In this document: in pieces, positions 10,293 to 20,462 of the stretch
How positions within the stretch are numbered: position 1 is the first letter of the stretch
Layout: every line of letters begins with the position of its first letter
Assembly (NCBI GenBank): GCA_037954665.1
Contig: JBBMOL010000440.1
Coordinates: 62,001-126,000, forward strand
From: Laguncularia racemosa
Taxonomy: Eukaryota > Streptophyta > Magnoliopsida > Myrtales > Combretaceae
Direction of reading: 5' to 3'
DNA: 64,000 bases
Made by a program: the position numbers and the translations under genes
The notes under the pieces: generated by a model
Databases searched by the model: none
The model's input: the letters and a program-made list of their open reading frames with translations, nothing else
What the model was told of the DNA's origin: nothing

Positions 10293-11304
10293 TGATGGGA
10301 AAATTTCTGACACCGTCAACCTCTTCAGAACCCAATTTGGATGATTAACCAAATTGCTCATATTTTACTTTATGTCTTTATATCTAATAAAATTTGGGAA
10401 TAATCTTACAGGTACAATTATACTTCTCCATGGGATGCCAAAATGTCCTACAACTTCAGTTGGACACAGAACATTTTTCAGGATAACAATCAAAGACTCG
10501 CTGCGATTGTTCTTTATTCTGAGGCATTGGATCATTAAGACTTATGTTATTTTGTATCTTGTAAATGTTTATTGAACTATTTTGGTTGTATTTTGGTTTT
10601 GGGACACTTTTAATTCTTTGTAACTTTCATTTAGGGTTAGCCACCTTAAAAGTGGCAAACTTGTAATTTTGAGCACTTTTTAACCCTAAGAGTAGCAAGT
10701 ATAAATACTTGCTTAAGAGAGGGTTTGAGGAGCTTATCATTTTGCAGATTATACACCTCCTTTTCACGTGAGAATTAGGGTTCATACCTTGGTTCCAAAC
10801 TCTTATCAATTTCAATCCCAAGATTTTGAAATTGTGGCGAGTGCAACATCTTGAAATTGTGAGTTATATCAATTTCATTTTGTTGTGATTTCTTTTCTTC
10901 TCTAGTGTCAATCTAAGGTTGAATTGAGATTTTCTTGGTCAGATATACATCTTATTGTTCACGAATCCTTGTACTTATTTGAAGTATTTATCAATTATAT
11001 TCCGGTTCATCATTGAAGATTTCCCTAGGAAACGTGTTCTTCACTATTTGAGAGGGATTATTTTTGTTACGGTTTTTTCTTTTGTCATTTGAGGTTTATT
11101 TGCATGGATTATATGAAATTAAGAGGTTATTAGAAGGTATTATGATTGTGGAATTATAATTACATCTTTGGATATTTGGATTTGATCATATCTTCTTTAG
11201 GGTTCACGTGAAAAGTGCCCCTTTATGGATCCAATTTTGCCTTGACTTGAGATAGTTTTTCTTAAGTCTTTTGATTGTGCTTCTAAGTGGTTTTAGGCAC
11301 ATCA
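10293..11304 (+). repeat. B 5' LTR
   Basis: 1012 bp, from TGATGGGAAAATTTC to TTAGGCACATCA. The first about 270 bp are unlike the solo LTR at 2226. From TGAACTATTTTGGTTG (10573) on, the two are closely alike. The TATA-in-inverted-repeat is at 10695-10712. Confidence 0.9.
10695..10712 (+). promoter_or_regulatory. TATA box in inverted repeat (B 5' LTR)
   Basis: Perfect copy of the 18-mer described at 2662-2679. The matching site in the B 3' LTR (about 19850-19875) is degraded. Confidence 0.75.
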
Positions 11305-11310
11305 TCTTTT

Positions 11311-11322
11311 TGGTATCAAATC
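11311..11322 (+). other. B primer-binding site (tRNA-iMet, diverged)
   Basis: TGGTATCAAATC six bases past the LTR. Two changes from TGGTATCAGAGC. Confidence 0.7.
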
Positions 11323-12225
11323 TCTTATTGAGAGAAGGGAATTGGTTGTATTCAATTTCGTGGAAGTGATCATCAATTAAGGTTGATCAAGTGAATACCG
11401 CAATTGTGTTATTGTTGTTGTTTGAGATTGCGAAATTACCTTGGATTGGGATTTGATTTGCTGATTGTTGGAGTTGTTTTGGGAAGGTTATTATATCACT
11501 TTGTGGTCACTAATTTACGTGGAAGAGCAGAAGTACAATGTGAAGTTTACTTTAGCATTTTTTTGAACTTGCAAAACTTACCAATTCTTGCTATGAAATA
11601 AGCTTGTGGCGTGAGGAGTTGTGTTGTTTGTTGTCTTTGAATTCCATTGTGTAATTCTGAATTGGTGGAGTACAATTTGCAGATTACATTAAGTTTGATT
11701 AGTAAGGAATTATTTGAATTTAAATCATATGCAATTAAGTTGTGGGAGTTAATGATTGCTATTTGAATTTGAATTCATTGTTACCAATTAAGGAAGGCTT
11801 GCAATAAGTGAAGTTATTTGAATTTCAAATTGAAAGTTGCTGCCTATAGTGGGATTCAAAATTCATTTTGGGAAAGCTACTTATTAATCTTTTGTCTTCA
11901 TTATTGCCGTGGAAGTTGAAGACTACTTGTAATCAATATTCACCTTGTTGTTGCCGTGAAGTGATACATCTTAATTGTTGTTGTTGCTTGTGTGTTGCCG
12001 TGGAGTGAACTTGTGGAAATTAAATTTGCTGCAACCGTGTACTTGTGGCTTGTTGTGGAGAAGAGTATTACACTGAGTTGCAATTATGAAATTGTAACAT
12101 TAAGTGGGTTTGTTTGTTTGTCTTTTGTAGTTGCTATTGTGTGGAGTTTAAGGAAGTATAGTAGTGGAAGTGTGTACCCTTGAATCATATCGTTTTGAGG
12201 GAAAAACATACAAGAATCTACAAAT
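11323..12225 (+). other. B untranslated leader
   Basis: About 0.9 kb of AT-rich leader, rich in GTTGTTG and CCGTGGAGT-like phrases, without a supported ORF. The parallel leader after the F LTR (9650-10292) has a similar composition and the same opening phrase (GAGAAGGGAATT against GAGGAAGGGAATT). Confidence 0.6.
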
Positions 12226-12588
12226 ATGTCTAATGATAGTGTGAATGGGGGATTGGGTGAAGAAGCCAATAGCCAAGTTGGTGGAGGTCATGGTCGTAAT
12301 GTGGCAGGCAGGAGAACTTTGGAGGAACAACTTCAGGAGCTTATACTATAGTTGCTACACTGGCAACTAGAGTTGATAGGATGACTTTGCCATAACCACC
12401 AGTAGTAAACCAACCAGCACCACCTCGAGTAGCTCCACAAAACCCTCATCGAAACAGAGTAGTGGGAGATGGAAATTTAAATAGAAGGATGGGTGAGGAG
12501 CATATTCTAAACAGGGAAGAAAGGATGACAATTTTGGGGTCAACCTAAATCAGAATAGGGATTTCAGGCCACCTCGGGGTTTGGAGTA
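12226..12588 (+). pseudogene. B gag, N-terminal part (cut by A1)
   Basis: Starts at ATG 12226 (MSNDSVNGGLGEEANSQ), with GGGHGRNVAGRRTLEEQLQE. Proline-rich NQPAPPRVAPQNPHRN follows in a shifted frame, then NQNRDFRPPRGLEY at the break. At least two frameshifts. The gag continues at 17915 after A1 and its TSD copy. Confidence 0.75.
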
Positions 12589-13401
12589 TGATGAGATCCA
12601 TGATGAGAGCCAAGCCGGAAGAAGAAATGTGGATCCTCTTGAAGTGCCGCCTGGACCGATCACAAGAAATCAAGCAAAACGATTCAAGGAAGCATTTAAC
12701 GGGTTGATAAAGGTTGTCCATGAAGCGGAAAGGATTAGAGCAATCATGAAGTTGGAACGAATTGGAATAACCATGGGAAGATCCTTGCTCTTATACAAGT
12801 CACACTGGACACGGGTTGAAGAGGGCGTGTACTTTCAAGGCACGACCGTGTAGGAATATCAAGATTGCACAGAATCATACACGGCCAGGACACACGGCTA
12901 AAAGGCACGGCCGTGTAAGGAGACAAGAATTGGCATAGAATCATACACGACTAAAGTACACGGCCGTGTATCCCCTGTCGGCCAGCTTTTTTCTGTTTCG
13001 TGTTTTTACGCAACTTATCTAAGCTATGTCATTTTGGACTTGTTTTTCCACGAATTGTAAACCTAGTATAAAAGCTCCTAGGGTTTAGAACAACAAAGAA
13101 TTTACATCTTTGAACATTAAACACTTTTGAGAGGCACCTCTCTTAGTTCTTCAAGAACTAAATCGAACTTATCGGATTAATTTCCGTGGCGTTCATCCCG
13201 ACTTATCAATCGGTCTTTCATCCCGACTTATCAATCGGTCTTTCATCCCGATTGTGGCGTCTTCATTTTTATACCAAGGTTCTTGTCTCGCTTATAGACA
13301 ACGGGTCGTGGTTTCCACTTTAGGTGTTTGGGCATCTTAGGCAACGAATTTCCGAATGTATTGGTATTGGGTTTCGTCACGGGTTGGCATGGTTCGTATC
13401 A
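12589..13401 (+). repeat. A1 5' LTR
   Basis: 813 bp, from TGATGAGATCC to GTATCA. The first about 260 bp are an open frame (DEIHDESQAGRRNVDPLEV, then GPITRNQAKRF) that is the pol tail in the 3' copy. The palindrome array (12823-12970) is shorter than in A2 and A3 by about one block. TATA box at 13067-13074. A 31-bp phrase near 13200-13240 (CATCCCGACTTATCAATCGG) is tandemly doubled. Confidence 0.95.
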
Positions 13402-13404
13402 GTT

Positions 13405-13416
13405 TGGTATCAGAGC
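13405..13416 (+). other. A1 primer-binding site (tRNA-iMet)
   Basis: TGGTATCAGAGC, three bases past the LTR: an exact match to the usual plant iMet site. Confidence 0.9.
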
Positions 13417-13926
13417 TTAGGTTTGTCAAAACATCAAGTTCGGTTGAGGAAGGTAATATCAAAAACCCTAACTGCAATCGTTCATATCAATCATCGTATT
13501 CAAATTTCGTAGTATTGATTGTCTTTTGATAGTGCAATATCGACTAGGCGATTGTTAAAAGAAAAAAAAAGAGAGTAAAAATCACTACCAAAAAAAAAAA
13601 AAGAAGGGAAAAGAAAAGAAAGACAAGAGAAATGTGATCAAAAGCAAAAACAGAGACAAAAAAAAAAAAATTCGGATAGAAAAATAGAGGAAAATTTACG
13701 AACCCTGAGTTTGTTTTTGAATTCTATGAAAGGAAATTGGTGTAGTTTGGGTTAGTTCCAAGAGAATTGAGAAGAGGAAATTGGCGAGTTGATATCATCA
13801 TTATTTGTGAGAATACATGAGTGACTGTGTGATATCATTCATTTGAGCGAAACACGTAAGGGAGTGTATCGTTAGGTTTAATTATATATATATTTGTGTT
13901 AGTACTAATCTTTTTTTGCAGGGACT

Positions 13927-15004
13927 ATGTCGAGACAACATTCTCTGGAAGGTGAGAGGGGAAGGTTTGATGCTAGGTTAGTAATTGAGGCGTTGAGGGG
14001 TGAAATGAAGAGGATGTTCCAAGAGGGAATGGAATAAATTCATGAGACGGTAGAGCAAAGATTAGAGCAATCCACAAAATGTATTCCAAGGGCGTAAGAA
14101 GGAGGAGTCGTTCTAGGAGAGTACCGAGGGGTGGAGATGAAATGTCGGAAGATGAAGTTGATGAGCCTTCTGTCGGGAGTTATAGAGGTTATAGTGGTCG
14201 GAATAGAGGAACTAGGGGATTAGGAAGATAGAGGAGATAAGAATAGAGAGGATGATCAATTAAGTAGCATAAAGATGAAGATTCCTCCTTTCTAAGGGAA
14301 GAATGATCCCGAGGCATACTTAGAGTGGGAGAAAAAGGTAGAGATGGTGTTTGATTGTCACAACTATAGTGGGAGAAAGAAAGTAAAACTTGCTGCCATT
14401 GAGTTTTCGGATTATGCTATAGTGTGGTGGGATCAACTAATGTTGAATAGGAGAAGGAGTGCGAGCCACCTATTGAGTCTTGGGAAGAGATGAAAAGAGT
14501 GATGAAGAAGCGGTTTGTGCCTGCGTATTACTATCGGAATTGTACAATAAGTTGCAAACTCTGAGGCAAGGAAGCCGGAGTGTAGATGAGTATTTCAAGG
14601 AGATGGAAGTCACTATGATTAGGGCGAATGTAGAGGGGGATAGAGAGGCTACAATGGCTAGGTTTTCTTGTTGGGTTGAATAGAGAAATCCAAAATGTGG
14701 TTGAATTGCAGCATTATTAAAATTGGAGGATATGGTTCACATGGCTATAAAGGTTGAGAACCAGCACAAGAGGAGAGGTAGTAGTAATGCACGGTTTCAA
14801 CAGGGTAATGGTTCATCCACTTGGAAACTAATTAATGGAAGAAGGAAGAAAAGCCTTTACCCACCAAACCAAAAGGGGACCTAAGGCAAGCAGGTTCTAC
14901 TCCTGGTAACCAAGGTAACCCTGATTCTTTCTACTTCTAGAAATCGTGACATTAGATGTTTTAAATGCCAAGGTAGAGGCCATATTGCTAGTCAATGTCC
15001 AAAT
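13927..15004 (+). pseudogene. A1 gag with zinc knuckle
   Basis: ATG at 13927 (MSRQHS). Compared with A2, it carries stops at 14036 (CGA to TAA) and 14294 (CAA to TAA) and several small indels. Gag core SSIKMKIPPF...GKNDPEAYLEWEKK and IVWWDQLMLNRRR at 14265-14460. CCHC zinc knuckle CFKCQGRGHIASQC at 14959-15000. The leader 13417-13926 is A-rich (poly-A runs near 13562-13670), without a gene. Confidence 0.88.
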
Positions 15005-15010
15005 AGGCGT

Positions 15011-16095
15011 GTGATGATTTTGCCTGATGATGGAGAGTATGAGATTGAGGGGGATAGTGAAGAAAATGATATGCCTCCATTAGAGGATGCTAGTGATGAT
15101 GAGGAGCCTGCAATGGGAAGGCTAGTGGCAGTAGTGAAGCAAGCGTTGAATGTGCAGGTGAAGGAAGAAGAGGAGGTGCAAAGAGAGAATATATTTCATA
15201 CTAGATGTTATCTAGGAGATCACATTTGTAGTTTAATCATTGATGGAGGGAGTTGCACCAATGTAGTGAGTAACTTTATTGTTGAGAGGCTGGGGCTCAA
15301 AAACTGTTGGACACCCTAGTCCATATAAATTGCAGTGGTTGAATGATAGTGTGAGACTAAGGATGTAAGCAAGCCTTGATTGGTTTTCGCATTAGTAGAT
15401 ATGAGGATGAGGTGTTATGCGATGTAGTGCTAATGCAAGCATGTCATGTGTTGTTGGGGAGGCAATGGCAATTTGATAGGAAGGTTGTTTATGATGGCTT
15501 TTCTAATAAGTATACGCTTGTTCACCAAGGGAAAAGCTTTAATCTTAAACCGTTAACACCTAAACAAGTGTATGAGGATCGGTTGCAGCTACAACAGTCG
15601 TTTGCAAAACATAAGGTGAGTGAAAAGCAGAGGGAGAGTGAGAAAGCAAAAGACAATGAGAAAGAAAAGGAATATAAAAGTCAAGATCAAAAGGAAAAAG
15701 AGAGGAAGGCTGGAAAGAGTGTGAGAGGCTAAGTTGAAGGGGGATCAACTTTGGTGGTGAGTGAAAAGGAGAGGGCAGCCTTGCAAAAGGAGAGTTGTGT
15801 GGTAAGAGCGAGTGTAGTAAGGAGAGCGTTAGTGATGAGGCAACCTATGTTGTTGCTGGTTTTTAAAGAAACATGTTTGACTACTAACGAACTATCTAAC
15901 TCTTTGCCTAGTGTGGTTGTGTCTCTTGTGCAGGACTTTGACGATGTCTTTCCTGAGGAGATTCCAAAGGGATTACCACCTATTCGTGGTATTGAGCACC
16001 AGATTGACCTTGTACCCGAAGCATCAATTCCAAACAAACCAGCTTATAGGAGCAATCCGGAGGAGACCAAAGGAACTCCAAAGGCAGGTCGATGA
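15011..16095 (+). pseudogene. A1 protease and charged spacer
   Basis: Acidic N-part (EGDSEENDMPPLEDASDDEE), then protease HTRCYLGDHICSLIIDGGSCTN. The active triad is DGG rather than DSG or DTG. A frameshift at about 15300 follows, then CHVLLGRQWQFDRKVVYDG. A Lys/Glu-rich spacer (15600-15730) probably forms a helix or coiled coil. A stop at 15730-15732 replaces CAA of A2. The pre-RT block FPEEIPKGLPPIRG...QIDLVPEA follows. Confidence 0.85.
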
Positions 16096-17163
16096 ATTAA
16101 TGGAGAAGGGGTACGTAAGAGAAAAGCATGAGTCCATGTGCAGTGCCTGTGATTTTGGTGCCTAAGAAGGATGGGCATGGAGAATGTGTGTTGACTGCCG
16201 CGCCATCAACAACATCACGGTAAAGTATCGTCATCCCATTCCTCATTTAGATGACTTCTTAGATTGGTTTATATGAGTATAGTGTCATTCCTCGTGAGCC
16301 ATGGATAAACATTTCCATAGATTTTGTGTTAGGATTATCTAGGCCTAAGCATGGTCGAGATTCTAATTTTGTGGTTGTGGATAGGATTTTTAAAATGGTT
16401 TCATTTCATTCCTTGTCAAAAAACTGATGATGCTATAACACATTGTTGATTTGTTCTTTAGAAAGGTAGTGCGTCCGCATGGTATACCTAGAAGCATTGT
16501 TAGTGATCGAGATGAGAAATTTTTGAGTCTTTTTTGGAGAGTATTGTGGGAAAAGTTGGGAACTAAATGGATGTTTTCAACTATCTGTCACCCACAAATT
16601 GATGGGCAAATTGATGTAGTTAAAAGGGACTTAATTTTAATTGTTAGGGGCAATCATAGAGAAAACATTAGGGCTTGGAAGGATTGTCTACCATTTGTGG
16701 AGTTTGCATATAATAGGGCTTTATATAGCACTACTCATTGTTCACCATTTGAGATTGTGTATGGTTTTTTAAACCCATTGGTTCCTATTTATTTATTGCC
16801 ATTGCCACTTAACAAGTCTGTGAGTTTTGATGCTGATTCTAAGGCAGATTTCATGAGAAAGCTACATGCACAGGTAAAGATTAGGATTGTAAGACAAAAT
16901 GCCAGGGTTCTTTTAAGGGTGAACAAGGATAGGAGACCTAAGATTTTTCAGCCTGGAGATTGGTTTGGGTGCATTTTTGCAAAAGGGGAGTTTTCCCATT
17001 GCAGAGGAGATCCAAGTTGAACCCTAGGGGAGACGGTCCCCTTTTCGATGCTTGAGAAAATCAATGATAATGCCTATAAAAAAAATTTACCAGGTGAGTA
17101 TCCAGTAAGTGTCACATTTTATGTTCCTGATCTGAGTCCATTTGAAAGTAGGCAATGATTTGA
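16096..17163 (+). pseudogene. A1 truncated RT joined to integrase core
   Basis: RT starts (VPKKDG, NNITVKYRHPIP at about 16170-16245) and then passes near 16262-16290 straight into the integrase core: the phrase around YSVIP, then EPWINISIDFVLGLSRP. YFDD, RNase H and the integrase zinc finger are gone. The core has IVSDRDEKF; the catalytic Glu position reads Asp (GQIDVVKR). The C-terminal block RPKIFQPGDW follows. Frame breaks at several points. The PPT is deleted here. Confidence 0.85.
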
Positions 17164-17909
17164 GTGCCGCTAGACCGATCACAAGAAATCAAGCGAAACG
17201 ATTCAAGGAAGCATTTAACGGTTGATAAAGGTTGTCCATGAAGCCGGAAAGGATTGGAGCAATCATGAAATTAGAACAGATTTTGGAACAACCATGGGAA
17301 GACCCTTACTCTTATACAAGTCACACCGGACACGGGTTGAAGAGGGCGTGTACTTTCAAGGCACGACCGTGTAGGAATATCAAGATTGCACAGAATCATA
17401 CACGGCCAGACACATGGCTAAAAGGCACGGCCGTGTAAGGAGACAAGAATTGGCACAGAATCATTTCAAGGCCAAAGTACACGGCCAAAGTATACGGCCG
17501 TGTAACCCCTGCCGGCCAGCTTTTTCTGTTTCGTGTTTTTTACGCAACTTATCTAAGCACGTCATTTTGGACTTGTTTTTCACGAATTGTAACCCTAGTT
17601 AAAAGCTCCTAGGGTTTAGAGCAACAAAGATTTACATCTTTGAACATTAAACACTTTTGAGAGGCACCTCTTCTGGTTCTTCAAGAACTAAATCGAACTT
17701 ATCGGATTAATTTCCGTGGCGTTCATCCCGACTTATCAATCGGTCTTTCAACCCGATTGTGGCGTCTTCATTTTTATACACAAGGTTCTTGGTCTCGCTT
17801 ATAGACAACGGGTCGCGGTTTTCCACTTTAGGTGTTTGGGCATCTTAGGCAACGAATTTCCGAATGTATTGGTATTGGGTTTCGTCACGGGTTGGCGTGG
17901 TTCGTATCA
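17164..17909 (+). repeat. A1 3' LTR, 5'-truncated
   Basis: 746 bp. It begins at GTGCCGC, equivalent to 12644 in the 5' LTR, so the PPT and the first about 55 bp of LTR are lost. The array covers about 17342-17504. The TATA site reads TTAAAAG (17599 on), one base short. Ends GTATCA at 17909, followed by the TSD. Confidence 0.92.
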
Positions 17910-17914
17910 GAGTA

Positions 17915-19240
17915 TGTAAACTATAGATGCCATCCTATGATGGTAAGGGATCAGTAGATGAATACTTAGACTGGGAGGAATAAGGTCGAAGGTCTCTTCG
18001 AATGTTATGAGTCGACGACAGTACTAGGGTCAGATTGGTTGCTGTTGAATTTGTAGGGTATGCTGCACTTTGGTGGAAGAATATGATCATTAATAGGCGT
18101 TGGGATGGAGAGGCTGAGGTTCAGACCTGGAGGGATATGAAGAGGTTGCTAAGGAAAAGGTTCATTCTGGAGCACTACAAACAGGAGCTGTTTATGCGGC
18201 TGCAAACCTTGAGGCAGGGGGGCAAAACCAGTGGATGATTATGTGCGGAATTTGAGACCCTTATGATTAGGTGTGGGTCAGTTGAGCCTCCAAACAAACT
18301 ATAGCACGATTTGTCTCAGTCTAAAATATTGAGATAGCGTGTATTATTGAGCTGCAGCGCTTTACCACACTTGATGAGGCTATTCAGTTGGCCTTAAAAG
18401 TAGAGAGACAGAGGAGGTCCAACTTCTTTAGGGCTCCAAGCAGTAAGCCCAACACTGTTACTAGACCCATCTCAGCCGATATCGATCAGGGGGACAAAGG
18501 CGATAGGTGAGGGAGTCAGGCAGTGGACACTTACACCCCAACCATTATAAGAGAAAAACTTACCCACTGGGAAGGGTAAAGAGGTCATGGCCCCAGAAAC
18601 AGGCAAACTGTTTCCTGGATCTACTAGTGGGAAAGCGCGCCAGATAAAATGTTTTAAATGCATTGGGATTTGGGCATATGGCTGCACAGTGCCAAATAAG
18701 GGGTGATGACTGTTATGGAAGACATTGGAGAAGATACTGAGGATGACCATGATCAGATTAAGCCTACAGACCTACCTACATCACTGCAGGAATACTATGA
18801 TGATCAGAATGCAAATGCACCTGAGGAGCATACTGGGAGGAATATCTACCCCTTAATGTGTTATGCAGGATTTTGTCCACATCTCCTGATACCATTGATA
18901 TTCATAGGGGAATTATTTCATACCTCTTGTAGAACAGAGGTAACCTTTGTGTACTCATCATCGATAGTGGTAGTTGCACGAATGTTATATCTGCTGCAAC
19001 TGGTAGACAAATTACAACTGTCTACTATACCACATTCTAGTCCTTATCACTTGCATTGGCTGGATAATAGAGGTAGCAATGCATGTTACCCTTAGGGCAA
19101 AGGTTTCCTGTGAGTGTAGGGCAGAAACTATCATGATGAGATCCTTTGTGATAATAGTTCCTATGCATGCATTCCTATTTGCTGTTAGGTCGGCCTTATG
19201 TTGTATGATCGACGGGTTGATACAATGATGGGTTTGAAAA
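17915..19240 (+). pseudogene. B gag C-terminal part, zinc knuckle and protease
   Basis: Continues the gag broken at 12588: GKGSVDEYLDWE, KVEGLFECYES, then VAVEFVGYAALWWKN (18035 on) and YKQELFMRLQTLRQG. Zinc knuckle KCFKC...GHMAAQC at 18645-18695. Acidic linker EDIGEDTEDDHDQIKPTD. Protease active site LIIDSGSCTN at 18954-18983 has the intact DSG. FLLGRPYVV and GFENTYMF follow (about 19172-19250). Multiple frameshifts. No RT follows. Confidence 0.85.
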
Positions 19241-19425
19241 TACCTATATGTTCAGCATGGGCGAGTCACGCATAGTTCTATTACCAATGACTCCATCTAG
19301 ATCCAGGGTTTTCAGAAACAGATCAGAAATCCATCAACTACCATGGTTAGCCGGGAGAGCAGGACAATAGAGATCAAAGGGTTCAGTTCACAACTGATCC
19401 TCTAGATTTGAGGCAAATCTTTCAG

Positions 19426-19438
19426 AAGCCCGAGGAGA
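19426..19438 (+). other. B polypurine tract
   Basis: AAGCCCGAGGAGA directly before the B 3' LTR, identical in core to the F PPT. The upstream 19241-19425 is a short tail between protease and PPT, where a full element would carry about 3 kb of pol. Confidence 0.75.
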
Positions 19439-20457
19439 TGATGGGAAAATTTCTGACAGACCGTTAACCTCTTCAGAACCCAATTTGGATGATTAACCAA
19501 ATTGCCCTATTTTACTTTATGTCTTTATATCTAATAAAATTTGGGAATAAACTTACAGGTACAATTATACTTCTCCATGGGATGCCAAAATGTCCTACAA
19601 CTTCAGTTGGACACAAAACATTTTTCAGGATAACAATCAAAGACTCGCTGCGATTGTTTTTATTCTGAAAGGGATTGGATCATTAAGGGCTTATGTTTAT
19701 TTTTTTATCTTGTAAATGTTTATTGAACTATTTTGGTTGAAAATTTTTGGGTTTTTGGGGCACTTTTAATTCTTTGGAACTTTCAATTTAGGGTTTTGCC
19801 ACCTTAAAAGTGACAAACTTGTAATTTTGAGCACTTTTTTAACCCTAGGAGTAGAAGTATAATCTTGTTAAGAGAGGGTTTGAGGGCTTATCATTTTTTC
19901 AGATTATACACCTCTTTCATGTGAGAATTGGTTCAAAACCTTGGTTTCCAAACTTTATCAATTTCAAACCCAATAGTTGAAATTGTGGCGGTGCAACTCT
20001 TAAATTGTGAGTTATATCAATTTCATTTTTGGTTTTTGATTTCTTTTCCCTTTTCTATGTGTATATCTGGGTTGAATTGAGGTTTTTTCTTGGCAGATAT
20101 ACATCTTATTGTTCATGAATCCTTGTACTTATTTGAAGTATTTATCAATTATATTCGGTTCATCATTGAAGATTTCCCTTAAAAAAACTGTTCTTCCTTT
20201 TGAGAGGGATTTTTTTTTTGTTACGGTTTTTCTTTTGTCATTGAGGTTTTTTTTGCATGAATTATTGAAATTAAGAGGTTGTTAAAGGTATTATGATTGT
20301 GGAATTATAATTACATCTTTGGATATTTGGATTTGATCATATCTTCTTTAGGGTTCACGTGAAAAGTGCCCTTTTGTGGATCCGATTTTGCCTTGACTTG
20401 AGATAGTTTTTCTTAAAGTCTTTTGATTGTGCTTCTAAAGTGGTTTTAGGCACATCA
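19439..20457 (+). repeat. B 3' LTR
   Basis: 1019 bp partner of 10293-11304. The first about 220 bp and the last about 180 bp are almost identical to the 5' LTR. The middle (about 19660-20290) has many one- to several-base indels, mostly in homopolymers, and the TATA inverted repeat is damaged there. Confidence 0.9.
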
Positions 20458-20462
20458 AGTTG

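Larger units (their letters stand above)
12589..17909 (+). mobile_element. Element A1: RT-deleted gypsy element, TSD GAGTA
   Basis: 5321-bp element inserted in B gag, with GAGTA at 12584-12588 and 17910-17914. The 5' LTR is complete; the 3' LTR lacks its first about 55 bp. The internal region has an iMet primer site, gag, a zinc knuckle, protease, the first part of RT, the integrase core and the integrase C-terminus. The RT active site, RNase H and the integrase zinc finger are missing. A2 (44191-62902) has the same deletion join, so the deletion predates both insertions. Confidence 0.95.
10293..20457 (+). mobile_element. Element B: gypsy element with gag and protease only; contains A1
   Basis: LTRs at 10293-11304 and 19439-20457. 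The probable TSD is AGTTA (10288-10292) against AGTTG (20458-20462), one mismatch. Removing A1 (12589-17914) leaves about 4.84 kb: LTR, iMet-type primer site, leader, gag, zinc knuckle, protease with intact DSG, about 190 bp of tail, PPT, LTR. No RT, RNase H or integrase sequence is present. The PPT and the downstream LTR half match F, so an F-type element is a plausible helper. Confidence 0.88.
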
